Shown here piece by piece: positions 55,487 to 63,489 of a stretch of 64,000 bases of DNA. Within the stretch, counting starts at the first letter, position 1; each line of letters begins with the position of its first letter. The DNA lies in contig CAVZZP010000001.1 of the NCBI GenBank assembly GCA_963779765.1, forward strand, positions 124,001 to 188,000, written 5' to 3'. Source of the stretch: Silicimonas sp963779765 (GTDB lineage: Bacteria; Pseudomonadota; Alphaproteobacteria; Rhodobacterales; Rhodobacteraceae). The position numbers were made by a program, and so were the translations under genes. Below the pieces are notes generated by a model. The model was not told where the DNA came from. It searched no databases and worked only from the letters and a program-made list of their open reading frames with translations.

Positions 55487-55879
55487 TCAATGAACCTCGC
55501 CCGCGAGGTCGTCGAGGATGGGACAGTCGGGCCTGTCGTCGCCGCAGCAGGAGGCGACCAGCCGCGACAGGAGCGTGCGCATCGACTGAAGCTGCGCGAT
55601 CTTGGCGTCGATTTCGGTCAGGTGCTCTTCCGCAAGTGCCTTGACCTGCGCGCTTTCCCGGCTCTCGTCCTCGTAGAGGCTCAGAAGCGTCCGGCAGTCC
55701 TCGATTGTGAAGCCAAGCGCGCGGGCGCGGCCGAGGAACGCCAGCTTGTGCAGGTCGCTTTCGCGGAACGACCGATAGCCGTTGCGGCTGCGCTGCGGGC
55801 GGACGAGGCCGATGTCCTCGTAGTAGCGGATCGTCTTGGCCGGCAGGCCCGAGCGTTCGGCGACTTCTCCGATGTTCAT
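55487..55879 (-). CDS. cueR: CueR, copper-responsive MerR-family activator
   Basis: A 130-aa regulator. The helix-turn-helix is IGEVAERSGLPAKTIRYYEDIGLV, and a dimerisation helix and the metal loop CCGDDRPDCP follow. The two cysteines 7-8 residues apart are the Cu(I) ligands of CueR. The start of copA lies far upstream; cueR is 10 bp after the copA stop and may be co-transcribed with it, giving feedback control. Its operators are the dyads at 58440-58456 and 58484-58500. Confidence 0.9.
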   Translation of the reverse strand: MNIGEVAERSGLPAKTIRYYEDIGLVRPQRSRNGYRSFRESDLHKLAFLGRARALGFTIEDCRTLLSLYEDESRESAQVKALAEEHLTEIDAKIAQLQSMRTLLSRLVASCCGDDRPDCPILDDLAGEVH

Positions 55880-55889
55880 GGGCGTTCTC

Positions 55890-58400
55890 CTATTCGGCGG
55901 GCTGGCCGCGGCGGGCGAGGCCCGATGCGGGTTGACGTTGAGGTGCGCTCATCGCCGGGCGGATGCGGCGAAGGCGCAGGGCGTTGGCGAGCACCGACAC
56001 CGACGACAGCGCCATCGCGCCGGCGGCGAAGACGGGCGACAGGAGGATGCCGTAGGCCGGGTAAAGCACGCCAGCGGCAACGGGGATCAGCGCCACGTTA
56101 TAGCCGAAGGCCCAGGCGAGGTTCTCGCGGATGTTCGCCATTGTCCGGCGCGAGACCTCGACGGCGTCGACCACGCCCTTCAGGTCGCCCGACATCAGCA
56201 CCACGTCCGCCAATTCGATGGCGACGTCTGTGCCTGTGCCGATGGCGATACCCACGTCGGCATGGGCGAGCGCCGGGGCATCGTTGATACCGTCGCCGAC
56301 GAAGGCCACACGACGTCCCCCCGCGCGCAGTCCGTCGAGCGCCGCCACCTTGCCGTCGGGCAGCACGCCCGCGATGACGCGATCGATGCCCGTCTCGCGC
56401 GCGATGGCCTCGGCTGTCTCGCGCTTGTCGCCCGTGATCATAGCGACCTCGAGGCCCCGCGCCCGCAATGCCGCGATGGCCGCGCGGCTGGACGGCTTGA
56501 CGGGGTCGGACACCGCGACGACCGCCGCCAGCCGGCCGTCGATAGCGGCGTAAAGCGCGGTGCGGCCCCGCGACGCCAGATCGGCCTCGACCTGCGCCAG
56601 AGGCGCGATATCGACGCCCTCGCGTATCATGTAGCGGTCTGCGCCGACCAGGACCTCGCGGCCGTCCACGCGGGCAGCGACGCCGTAGCCCGTGACGGAA
56701 CTGAACTGCGTGGCTTCCGGCACCGCGACGCCTTCGGCCCGCGCGCCACGCAGGATGGCCTCGGCGATCGGATGCTCCGACATCGCCTCGACGGCGGCGA
56801 CGAAGCCCAGCACCTCGTCCCGCGCGAAGCCCTCGGTCACGACCACGTCGGTCAGGGTCGGCTTGCCTTCGGTCACCGTGCCGGTCTTGTCGAGCGCCAC
56901 GACCTGCACGCTCGACAATCCTTGCAGGGCGTCGCCCTTGCGAAAGAGAACACCCATCTCGGCCGCGCGCCCCGTGCCGACCATGATCGAGGTAGGCGTG
57001 GCGAGGCCCATGGCGCAGGGGCAGGCCACGATCAGGACCGACACGCCCGCGACCAGCGCGAAGGTCAGCGCTGGGTCCGGCCCGAAGATCAGCCAGGCCA
57101 CGACTGTCAGGGCGGCCAGCGCCATGACACCCGGCACGAACCAAAGCGTCACACGGTCGACGAGGCCCTGGATCGGCAGTTTCGCGCCCTGCGCCTCTTC
57201 GACCATGCGGACGATGCGTGCGAGCGTGGTATCTGCACCGACGTGGGTCGCGCGGATCGTCAGGCTGCCCGAACCATTCACCGTGCCGCCCGTGACGGCG
57301 GCCCCCTCTCCTTTGCTGACGGGCAACGGCTCTCCGGTGATCATGCTTTCGTCGACGTTGCTCGATCCCTCCGTGACTTCGCCATCCGTCGGGATGCGTT
57401 CGCCCGGTCGGACGAGGACCATGTCCCCCACGGACAGACTGTCGACGTCCACATCGACCATCTCACCGTCCCGCAGGACGCGGGCTGTCCGCGCCTGGAG
57501 ACCGAGCAGCGCCTGGATCGCAGCACCCGTTCGACCCTTCGCGCGCGCTTCGAGCCAGCGACCGATCAGGATCAGAACGACGATCACGGCCGCCGCTTCG
57601 AAATAGACGGCGCGGAGCCCTGCCGGCAGGAGCGCGGGCAGGAAGGTCGCGACCACGGAATAGCTCCAGGCCGCCCCGGTTCCGACGGCGACGAGGCTGT
57701 TCATGTCGGGCGCGCCCTTCAAAAGCGCCGGCACGCCCTTGGTGAAGAATTCCCGCCCCGGTCCGAAGAGAACGGCGGACGCAAGCAGGAACTGGATGAT
57801 CCACGACGTCTCGGTGCCGATGGTCCGCGCGATCAGGTGGTGGAAGGCGGGTACCATGTGCGCGCCCATCTCCAGCACGAAGACCGGCAGGGCCAAGGCC
57901 CCCGCGATAGTGGCGCGCCGCGCAAAGGCGCGCGCTTCGTCGGCCTTGCGTTCGGCTCTGTTCCGCGTCGCGTCGGCCTGTGCCGCTCTGGCGGGGTAGC
58001 CCACGGCGGCGGACGCCGCCGCGAGGTCCGATGGAGTCGTGGCGCCCTCCAGATAGTCGACCGTCGCCGTCTCGGCGGCGAGGTTCACGGACACGGACAG
58101 GACGCCCCGCATCGCCGCCAGCGTCCGGTCGACGCGTCCGACGCAGGAGGCGCAGGACATGCCCTCGATGTCGAAGGTCATGCGCGTCCGCCGCGCGGGG
58201 TATCCCGCAGCCTCGAGTGCCTTCGCAGCCTCTGCGACCCGATCCGGCCCAGAGACACGAAAGCTCGCCGTTTCCGCAGCGAGGTTCACCGACACATCGT
58301 CCACGCCATCCAGCGCCGCGAGCGTCCGGTCGACGCGTCCGACGCAGGACGCGCAACTCATCCCCTCTACATGCAATGTCGCCTTGTCCGCGCCGGTCAT
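55890..58400 (-). CDS. copA: CopA, Cu(I)-exporting P1B-type ATPase
   Basis: An 836-aa ATPase with two N-terminal metal-binding HMA domains, both carrying GMSCASC (about residues 14-20 and 79-85). Eight membrane segments follow, with the transport motif VACPCAMGL, phosphorylation site ALDKTGTVTEGKP, SEHPIAEAI in the nucleotide domain and GDGINDAPALAHADVG. It exports Cu(I) from the cytoplasm. A CueR-type promoter precedes it. Confidence 0.95.
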   Translation of the reverse strand: MTGADKATLHVEGMSCASCVGRVDRTLAALDGVDDVSVNLAAETASFRVSGPDRVAEAAKALEAAGYPARRTRMTFDIEGMSCASCVGRVDRTLAAMRGVLSVSVNLAAETATVDYLEGATTPSDLAAASAAVGYPARAAQADATRNRAERKADEARAFARRATIAGALALPVFVLEMGAHMVPAFHHLIARTIGTETSWIIQFLLASAVLFGPGREFFTKGVPALLKGAPDMNSLVAVGTGAAWSYSVVATFLPALLPAGLRAVYFEAAAVIVVLILIGRWLEARAKGRTGAAIQALLGLQARTARVLRDGEMVDVDVDSLSVGDMVLVRPGERIPTDGEVTEGSSNVDESMITGEPLPVSKGEGAAVTGGTVNGSGSLTIRATHVGADTTLARIVRMVEEAQGAKLPIQGLVDRVTLWFVPGVMALAALTVVAWLIFGPDPALTFALVAGVSVLIVACPCAMGLATPTSIMVGTGRAAEMGVLFRKGDALQGLSSVQVVALDKTGTVTEGKPTLTDVVVTEGFARDEVLGFVAAVEAMSEHPIAEAILRGARAEGVAVPEATQFSSVTGYGVAARVDGREVLVGADRYMIREGVDIAPLAQVEADLASRGRTALYAAIDGRLAAVVAVSDPVKPSSRAAIAALRARGLEVAMITGDKRETAEAIARETGIDRVIAGVLPDGKVAALDGLRAGGRRVAFVGDGINDAPALAHADVGIAIGTGTDVAIELADVVLMSGDLKGVVDAVEVSRRTMANIRENLAWAFGYNVALIPVAAGVLYPAYGILLSPVFAAGAMALSSVSVLANALRLRRIRPAMSAPQRQPASGLARRGQPAE

Positions 58401-58430
58401 GGCAGTCTCCCGATTTCCGAGTCGGAACAG

Positions 58431-58461
58431 GATATAAGGCTTCCAGTCACTGGAAGCTCAA
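58431..58461 (-). promoter_or_regulatory. CueR-type promoter of copA
   Basis: On the minus strand TTGAGC (-35) and TATATC (-10) are separated by 19 bp, the long spacing typical of MerR-family promoters. The spacer holds the perfect dyad CTTCCAG-TGA-CTGGAAG (58440-58456), which matches the CueR box type ACCTTCC...GGAAGGT. The copA ATG is about 30 bp downstream. Confidence 0.85.
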
Positions 58462-58479
58462 GGGGTCTATCGAAAGATC

Positions 58480-58504
58480 TTGACCTTCCACCCACTGGAA
58501 CCAC
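58480..58504 (+). promoter_or_regulatory. CueR-type promoter of copZ
   Basis: TTGACC is followed by the dyad CCTTCCACCCACTGGAA (58484-58500), similar to the copA operator. The matching -10 is weak (CAGAAC at 58505-58510 with 19-bp spacing). It lies about 35-55 bp upstream of copZ and makes the copA-copZ gap a double CueR target. Confidence 0.7.
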
Positions 58505-58536
58505 CAGAACACCTTTGAACAACCACGGAGAACACG

Positions 58537-58731
58537 ATGAAATTCAGCGTTCCGGGCATGGATTGCGGCCATTGCACCGCTGCCATCAAGAAGGGCATTG
58601 CCGAAGTCGATCCGGATGCGACGGTGCAGACGGACCTCGAGACGCACACCGTCACGGTGACGTCCGACCGTTCCGCCGTTCAGATCGCGGCGGGGATCAA
58701 GTCCGCCGGCTACAACTCGACGCTCGCCTGA
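58537..58731 (+). CDS. copZ: CopZ-like copper chaperone (HMA domain)
   Basis: A 64-aa protein that is a single HMA domain: MKFSVPGMDCGHCTAAIKKG with the copper-binding GMDCGHC, and a C-terminal AAGIKSAGYNSTLA. It carries Cu(I) in the cytoplasm to CopA. It is divergent from copA with its own CueR-type site and converges with iolB. Confidence 0.9.
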   Translation: MKFSVPGMDCGHCTAAIKKGIAEVDPDATVQTDLETHTVTVTSDRSAVQIAAGIKSAGYNSTLA

Positions 58732-58736
58732 AAAGC

Positions 58737-59543
58737 CTACTTGTCACGCTCCATGATCCACTCGACCTCGGGGGCCGGGACGAACCGCCATTTCCGCAGC
58801 GGTCCGGCCATCACGTTGAGGTAGTACATCTCGAACCCGTAGGGCGCACCGCAGGGATGATGCCCGCGCGGCACCAGCACCACGTCGCCGTCCGACACCG
58901 CCATCGTCTCGTCCAGCTTGCCATCGTCGGTATAGACGCGCTGCACCCCGAAGCCCGAGGCCGGATTCAGGCGGTGATAGTAGACCTCTTCCAGGTAGGT
59001 CACGCGCGGGAAATCGTCCTCGTCATGCCGGTGCGAGGGATAGGATGACCAGTGTCCCGCGGGCGTGAAGACCTCGGTGACGAGAAGCGCGTCGGCGTAA
59101 TCCTCGTTCTCCATCGCCACGTTGTTGATGTGGCGCGTGTTGGTGCCCTTGCCGCGCGTGACGAGGTCGATGCCCTCGGGTCCGATCTTACGCGCCTCGT
59201 GGCCGCCCTTGCCGGGTGCGGCGCAGACGGCCAGGACGCAGTCGGTCTCGGCCGTCGCCGTCCAGTCGGTGCCGTTCGGGAGGTAGAGCGAATGCGGCGG
59301 CGTCTTCTCGAAGACGTCCATCCGTTCGCCCAGAACGCCCCAATCCTGTCCCGCGCCCTCGATCCGGACCTTGCCCTCGACCACGACGAGGATCACCTCG
59401 TTCGTACCGGTCACTTCGGACGCGGTGTCGCCCGCACGCAGGCGATAGAGGCCGAAGCCTACGTAGCGCCAACCGGCCGTCTGGGGCGTAACCTCGTGGA
59501 CCTTGCCGCGGGTGCCGAAGGGGCGGAGGAGAAGATCGGGCAT
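58737..59543 (-). CDS. iolB: 5-deoxy-glucuronate isomerase
   Basis: A 268-aa cupin enzyme of myo-inositol breakdown that converts 5-deoxy-glucuronate to 2-deoxy-5-keto-gluconate. Metal-binding histidines lie in YPSHRHDEDDFPR and VPRGHHPCGAPYG, and the E ligand is in YLEEVYYHRL. It follows iolC by 15 bp, and iolC acts on its product. Other iol genes (iolE, iolD, iolG) are outside the window. Confidence 0.93.
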   Translation of the reverse strand: MPDLLLRPFGTRGKVHEVTPQTAGWRYVGFGLYRLRAGDTASEVTGTNEVILVVVEGKVRIEGAGQDWGVLGERMDVFEKTPPHSLYLPNGTDWTATAETDCVLAVCAAPGKGGHEARKIGPEGIDLVTRGKGTNTRHINNVAMENEDYADALLVTEVFTPAGHWSSYPSHRHDEDDFPRVTYLEEVYYHRLNPASGFGVQRVYTDDGKLDETMAVSDGDVVLVPRGHHPCGAPYGFEMYYLNVMAGPLRKWRFVPAPEVEWIMERDK

Positions 59544-59558
59544 CGTGTCGTCCTTTCG

Positions 59559-61469
59559 TCAGGTCCGGGCCTCGGCTGCGGCGCGCGCGTCGTCCCACAG
59601 GGAACAGAGCCGGGCATAGGTGTCGGTCATGCTGCGAACAGCCTCGTCGTCGCCGATCCGGCCCGCCATCCAGTCGCTCGCGGCGTCGCCGAAGATGGTG
59701 CGCCCGACTGCGAAGCCCTTGACCAGGGGATAGCGCGCGGCGACGCGAAAGCTTTCCGCCAGCACCTCCTCGCTTGCGCCGAGGCCGAGGATGACGATGC
59801 CGCGCGTGTGCGGGTCGTTCCGCTCGATCGCCTCGACAGTCGCGTCCCACGCCGCCTCCGAGCGCATCGGTTCAAGCTTCCACCAGTCCGGACGCACACC
59901 CAGATCGTAGAAACGGTCGATCAGCCAGGCCGTGGTATCATCGCCGACCGGCCCGACCTTCGACGGGATGACCTCGAGCAGGAACTCCAGCCGGTTGCGG
60001 CGGCAGGCGTGGTAGAGCCGCAGGATCGTCGCGTCCTGATCGGCCCAGGTCGCGGCCTTGTCGTTCGGATGGCAGAAGCACAGCACCTTGACGACATGCT
60101 CGCGCGGCCATTCCGACAGGCCGCCGAAGTCGGGTCCGATCTCGGGTTCGAGCGCCAGCGGACGCGACCCCGGCCATTCGACCGGCCGTCCGATCCACAG
60201 CCCCTGCCCCGCCGCACGGTAAAGCGCGTCGCGCCCCAAACGGCCGTCGCAGAGAAGTCCGTAGCCCGAACGTCCCTGCGCAACCGCGAGCGTGGCGTCG
60301 AGGCACAGCTCCTTGAAGCGCCCGATCCGCTCGTCCGTCGCACCCTCCAGCGCCTCCATCTGCGCGCGGTGGTCGAAGGCGAAGACGCGAACGGCGGGCC
60401 AGTCGGGGTGCCGGTTCGTGGCCCAGTGGACCTGCTCCAGCTCCTCGTCGTTGCGGAGGTCCGGCCTCTCGATCCCGCGGCGGAAGAAGAACTGAAGCTC
60501 TTCCCACGACGGATAGGCCGGCGTGCAGCCGTGCCGCGACACGGCGAAAGCGCCGCAGGCGTTGGCGTACTTCAGCGCCGTCGGCCAATCCTCGTCGTCG
60601 AGCCAGCCCTTCAGAAGCCCCGACATGAAGCCGTCGCCGGCGCCGAGCACGTTGAAGACCTCGATCGGGAAACCGGGTCCGGCCTCGCCGTCGTCGAGGC
60701 TGTCGGGGATGGCGCCGGTGAAGGCCACCGCACCCCGCGCGCCGCGCTTGCAGACGAGCGTGGCGTCAGAGACCGCCCGCACGGCGCGCAGGGCGGCGAC
60801 GGTGTCGGTCGTGCCGCCCGCGATGTGGAACTCCTCCTCGGTGCCCACAATCAGGTCGAAGAGATGCAGCGTCGACTGCAGCTTCTCGGTCACCGCCCGG
60901 CTTTCAACGAAACGGCTTTCGCCCTCGCCATGCCCGGCGACGCCCCAGAGGTTGGGGCGATAATCGATGTCGAGCGCCGTCCTCCGCCCCGCTGCGCGCG
61001 CGATCTTCAACGCCTTCAGCGTCGCGGCCTCGACGCGGGGGTGCGACAGGTGCGTGCCCGTGGCGACCACGGCGCGCGCCTCTCGGATGAAGTTCGGGTC
61101 GACGTCGGCCTCTGTCAGACCCATGTCGGCGCAGTTCTCACGGTAGAAGATCAGCGGAAACCGCTCCTGGTCGCGGATGCCCAGAAGCACCAGCGCCGTC
61201 AGCCGCTCGGGGTCGGTCTTGACGCCGCGCGTGTCCACGCCTTCGCGCTCCAGCTCCTCGCGGATGAACCGGCCCATGTGCTCGTCGCCGACGCCGGTGA
61301 TGACCGCGGACTTCAGACCCAGGCGCGCGGTGCCGCAGGCTATGTTGGTGGGCGAGCCGCCGATGTACTTGTCGAACGACCGCATGTCTTCAAGCCGGCC
61401 GCCGACCTGGCCGCCGTAGAGATCGACCGACGACCGGCCGATGGTGATGAGATCGAGTGTCGTGGTCAC
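59559..61469 (-). CDS. iolC: 5-dehydro-2-deoxygluconokinase fused to a DUF2090 aldolase-like domain
   Basis: A 636-aa bifunctional-looking protein. Residues 1-325 are a PfkB kinase (DLITIGRSSVDLYGGQVGG, SFDKYIGGSPTNIACG, catalytic GAGDGFMSGLLKGW). Residues about 330-636 are a DUF2090 domain, which resembles class I aldolases such as IolJ (RVFAFDHRAQMEAL, FLLEVIPSK, WKLEPM). In proteobacteria such fusions probably join the kinase and aldolase steps. The gene is divergent from a LacI regulator across 229 bp. Confidence 0.93.
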   Translation of the reverse strand: MTTTLDLITIGRSSVDLYGGQVGGRLEDMRSFDKYIGGSPTNIACGTARLGLKSAVITGVGDEHMGRFIREELEREGVDTRGVKTDPERLTALVLLGIRDQERFPLIFYRENCADMGLTEADVDPNFIREARAVVATGTHLSHPRVEAATLKALKIARAAGRRTALDIDYRPNLWGVAGHGEGESRFVESRAVTEKLQSTLHLFDLIVGTEEEFHIAGGTTDTVAALRAVRAVSDATLVCKRGARGAVAFTGAIPDSLDDGEAGPGFPIEVFNVLGAGDGFMSGLLKGWLDDEDWPTALKYANACGAFAVSRHGCTPAYPSWEELQFFFRRGIERPDLRNDEELEQVHWATNRHPDWPAVRVFAFDHRAQMEALEGATDERIGRFKELCLDATLAVAQGRSGYGLLCDGRLGRDALYRAAGQGLWIGRPVEWPGSRPLALEPEIGPDFGGLSEWPREHVVKVLCFCHPNDKAATWADQDATILRLYHACRRNRLEFLLEVIPSKVGPVGDDTTAWLIDRFYDLGVRPDWWKLEPMRSEAAWDATVEAIERNDPHTRGIVILGLGASEEVLAESFRVAARYPLVKGFAVGRTIFGDAASDWMAGRIGDDEAVRSMTDTYARLCSLWDDARAAAEART

Positions 61470-61585
61470 GGTCGCAGCGCCCTCTTCCCGGCGGTGCCTC
61501 CGCGCCGCCTCTCCGCCATGTCACCTATCGCGCGGTCGGGGTAATGAGAAGCACCTCCCGTCCCGCAGAGCGCCCAACATGAGAC

Positions 61586-61601
61586 GAAATGAGATCATTT
61601 C
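61586..61601. promoter_or_regulatory. iol divergent region, dyad 1
   Basis: GAAATGA and TCATTTC are perfect 7-base arms around GA. It lies about 117 bp upstream of iolC and is a candidate LacI-family operator. Confidence 0.45.
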
Positions 61602-61630
61602 TTAAGTATTCGTTGAGTACTGAGCCGCAT

Positions 61631-61646
61631 ATGCAAAGACTTGCAT
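61631..61646. promoter_or_regulatory. iol divergent region, dyad 2
   Basis: ATGCAA and TTGCAT are perfect 6-base arms around AGAC, in the middle of the divergent gap. Confidence 0.4.
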
Positions 61647-61664
61647 CCAAAAGCGAAAATCTTT

Positions 61665-61679
61665 AGCGAAACTTTCGCT
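61665..61679. promoter_or_regulatory. iol divergent region, dyad 3 next to the regulator start
   Basis: AGCGAAACTTTCGCT is a 15-base palindrome, perfect except for its central base, ending 19 bp before the regulator ATG. LacI-family operators commonly are such central-CG or single-centre palindromes, so this is the best candidate for autoregulation. Confidence 0.5.
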
Positions 61680-61698
61680 GAATGGGACGGGCTGCCGA

Positions 61699-62724
61699 AT
61701 GGACGCTACGCTTACGGGTCGGAAGAAGTCGCGGGCGACCATGATGGACGTCGCCGAACTCGCTGGAGTCTCTCAGGCGACGGTTTCGCTCGTCCTCAAC
61801 GGAAGCCCCGACGTCAAGCTGGCCGAGACCACGCGCGAAAAAGTCCGCCGCGCCGCACGCGATCTTGGCTACAGCCTGCCACGGCGGAAGTCGCGCAAGC
61901 TGCCCGACACCCAGCCCGTGCTTCTGTTCCTGGCTGACGAGATTTCCTCCGATCCCTGGATGACCGCCGCCTTCGACGGCGCGCAGAAGAAAGCGCTGGA
62001 ATTCGGGCTGAACGCCGTCCTCGCCGTAGCCGCCGACGCCGAGAACGAGGCGGTGGTGATGGAGCAGTTCCAGTCAACTCCGCTGGCCGGGATCATCTAC
62101 GGCACCATCCTCACCCGGCAGGTGCGGCCGTCGGCGCAGGTCACGCGGCATCCGACGGTCCTTCTGAACGGGTGGGACGTGGACCGCACGATGCATTCCG
62201 TCGTGCCCGGCGACGCGCTCGGCGCCCGCACCGCGGTCGATCATCTTCTCGACCGGGGCCGCACGCGGATCGCGCTCATCAACGGGCTGGAGGGGCTCGA
62301 GGCGACGCAGGACCGCGCCAGGGGCTATCGCCAGGCGCTCGCCGCGCGCGACATCCCTTTCGACCCCGCCCTCGTCCGCGATGGCAACTGGGAGCCGCGC
62401 GCGGGCTATGAAGAGACGAAGGCGCTTCTGGCGCTCGAAATTCGGCCCGACGCGATCTTCTGCGCCAATGACCCCATGGCCTTCGGATGCTACGAGGCGA
62501 TCCGCGAGGCGGGACTGAAGATCCCAGACGACATCTCCGTCATCGGCTTCGACGACCGCGAGATCGCCAAGGACATGCATCCGCCGCTGACGACGATGCT
62601 TCTGCCGCACTACGAGATGGGCGAGATCGCGGCAGAGATCCTGATCGAGATGGCTGGTGGCCACAACACCACGCCGATCCAGGTCAAGGTCGACTGCCCG
62701 CTTGTCGAGCGCGCCTCGGTCTGA
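61699..62724 (+). CDS. LacI-family regulator, probably of inositol catabolism
   Basis: A 341-aa protein. The N-terminal helix-turn-helix MMDVAELAGVSQATVSLVLN and hinge region (LGYSLPRRK) are followed by a sugar-binding-protein-like domain (IYGTILTRQVRPSAQ, PDAIFCANDPMAFGCYEAI, VIGFDDREIAKDMHPPLTT). Being divergent from iolC-iolB it probably represses them and senses an inositol intermediate; that is from context. An alternative start at 61741 would shorten the N-terminal tail by 14 residues. Confidence 0.85.
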   Translation: MDATLTGRKKSRATMMDVAELAGVSQATVSLVLNGSPDVKLAETTREKVRRAARDLGYSLPRRKSRKLPDTQPVLLFLADEISSDPWMTAAFDGAQKKALEFGLNAVLAVAADAENEAVVMEQFQSTPLAGIIYGTILTRQVRPSAQVTRHPTVLLNGWDVDRTMHSVVPGDALGARTAVDHLLDRGRTRIALINGLEGLEATQDRARGYRQALAARDIPFDPALVRDGNWEPRAGYEETKALLALEIRPDAIFCANDPMAFGCYEAIREAGLKIPDDISVIGFDDREIAKDMHPPLTTMLLPHYEMGEIAAEILIEMAGGHNTTPIQVKVDCPLVERASV

Positions 62725-62727
62725 TGC

Positions 62728-63489
62728 TCAGAGCGCCGCAACGCCGGTCCAGATCAGCCGCAGCGACACCAGGATCAGGATCACGTCGAGCGCCCGCTTG
62801 AAGCCGTGGTCCGTCATCCGATTCAGCAGAAGCTTTCCCGCCAGCGTGCCCGCAAGTCCCGCGAGGACCATCACCACGATGAACCCGAGCCACGGACCGA
62901 ACGCGAAGCCCAGGATGGCGAAAATGCCTACCTTCAGCACATGCTGAAGCGTCATCAGCGAGGCATGGGTGGCGACGTGGCTTTGCCGCGGCAGATGCAG
63001 CGACTTGGTGAAGTTCGCGACGAAAAGGCCGGTCGCGCCGAAGAACATCGTCAGGAAGCTGGAGATTCCCCCCGTCAGGCCCGGCCAGCGCGACAGCCAT
63101 GCCGGCGGCTTCGACAGCACGCTCCAGATGACGAAGCCGCCGACGCCGATCTGGACGAAGGGCGGCGGCAGGTTGACCACGATCGACCCGCCCGCAACCG
63201 CGCCGATGACCGAACCGATGGTGAAGGCGAGGAAGGGCGGCCAGTAGACGTGGCCGAGAAGGATGCCGGCGCGGAACAGGTTCGACCCGATCTGGATCGC
63301 GCCGTGGACCGGGATCAGGGCGGCGGGCGGCATCAGGCTTGCCAGTGCGGCCAGCATCAGCGCGCCGCCTCCGATGCCGAGTGCGACCGTGATGAAGGAC
63401 CCGATGAAGCTTGCCGCCGCGATGCCCAGAAGCGCGGGCACCGAGAAAAGCTCCATCGCGCTTCCGAGGAACGACAGGTCAACGTCCAA
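62728..63489 (-). CDS. TauE/SafE-family membrane transporter
   Basis: A 242- to 253-aa polytopic protein (about eight hydrophobic segments) of the TauE/SafE family of sulfite or sulfoacetate exporters. It has ITVALGIGGGALMLAALAS near the start and GLTGGISSFLTMFFGATG in the middle, the two repeated family signatures. The start is either a TTG at 63489, which overlaps the stop of the gamma-glutamyltransferase gene, or an ATG at 63456 with GGA upstream. The substrate is unknown. Export of sulfite made by the sox system would fit the organism but is not shown by linkage. Confidence 0.8.
   Translation of the reverse strand: MDVDLSFLGSAMELFSVPALLGIAAASFIGSFITVALGIGGGALMLAALASLMPPAALIPVHGAIQIGSNLFRAGILLGHVYWPPFLAFTIGSVIGAVAGGSIVVNLPPPFVQIGVGGFVIWSVLSKPPAWLSRWPGLTGGISSFLTMFFGATGLFVANFTKSLHLPRQSHVATHASLMTLQHVLKVGIFAILGFAFGPWLGFIVVMVLAGLAGTLAGKLLLNRMTDHGFKRALDVILILVSLRLIWTGVAAL

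Noticed and set aside
55836..59048. A plus-strand open frame of 1,070 codons opposite copA
   Set aside because: copA, cueR and iolB are clear on the other strand, and the antisense translation has the biased composition of a shadow frame.
62728..63489. The TauE/SafE gene as part of the sox system
   Set aside because: The family can export sulfite, but the gene overlaps a gamma-glutamyltransferase gene about 47 kb from sox, so linkage gives no support.
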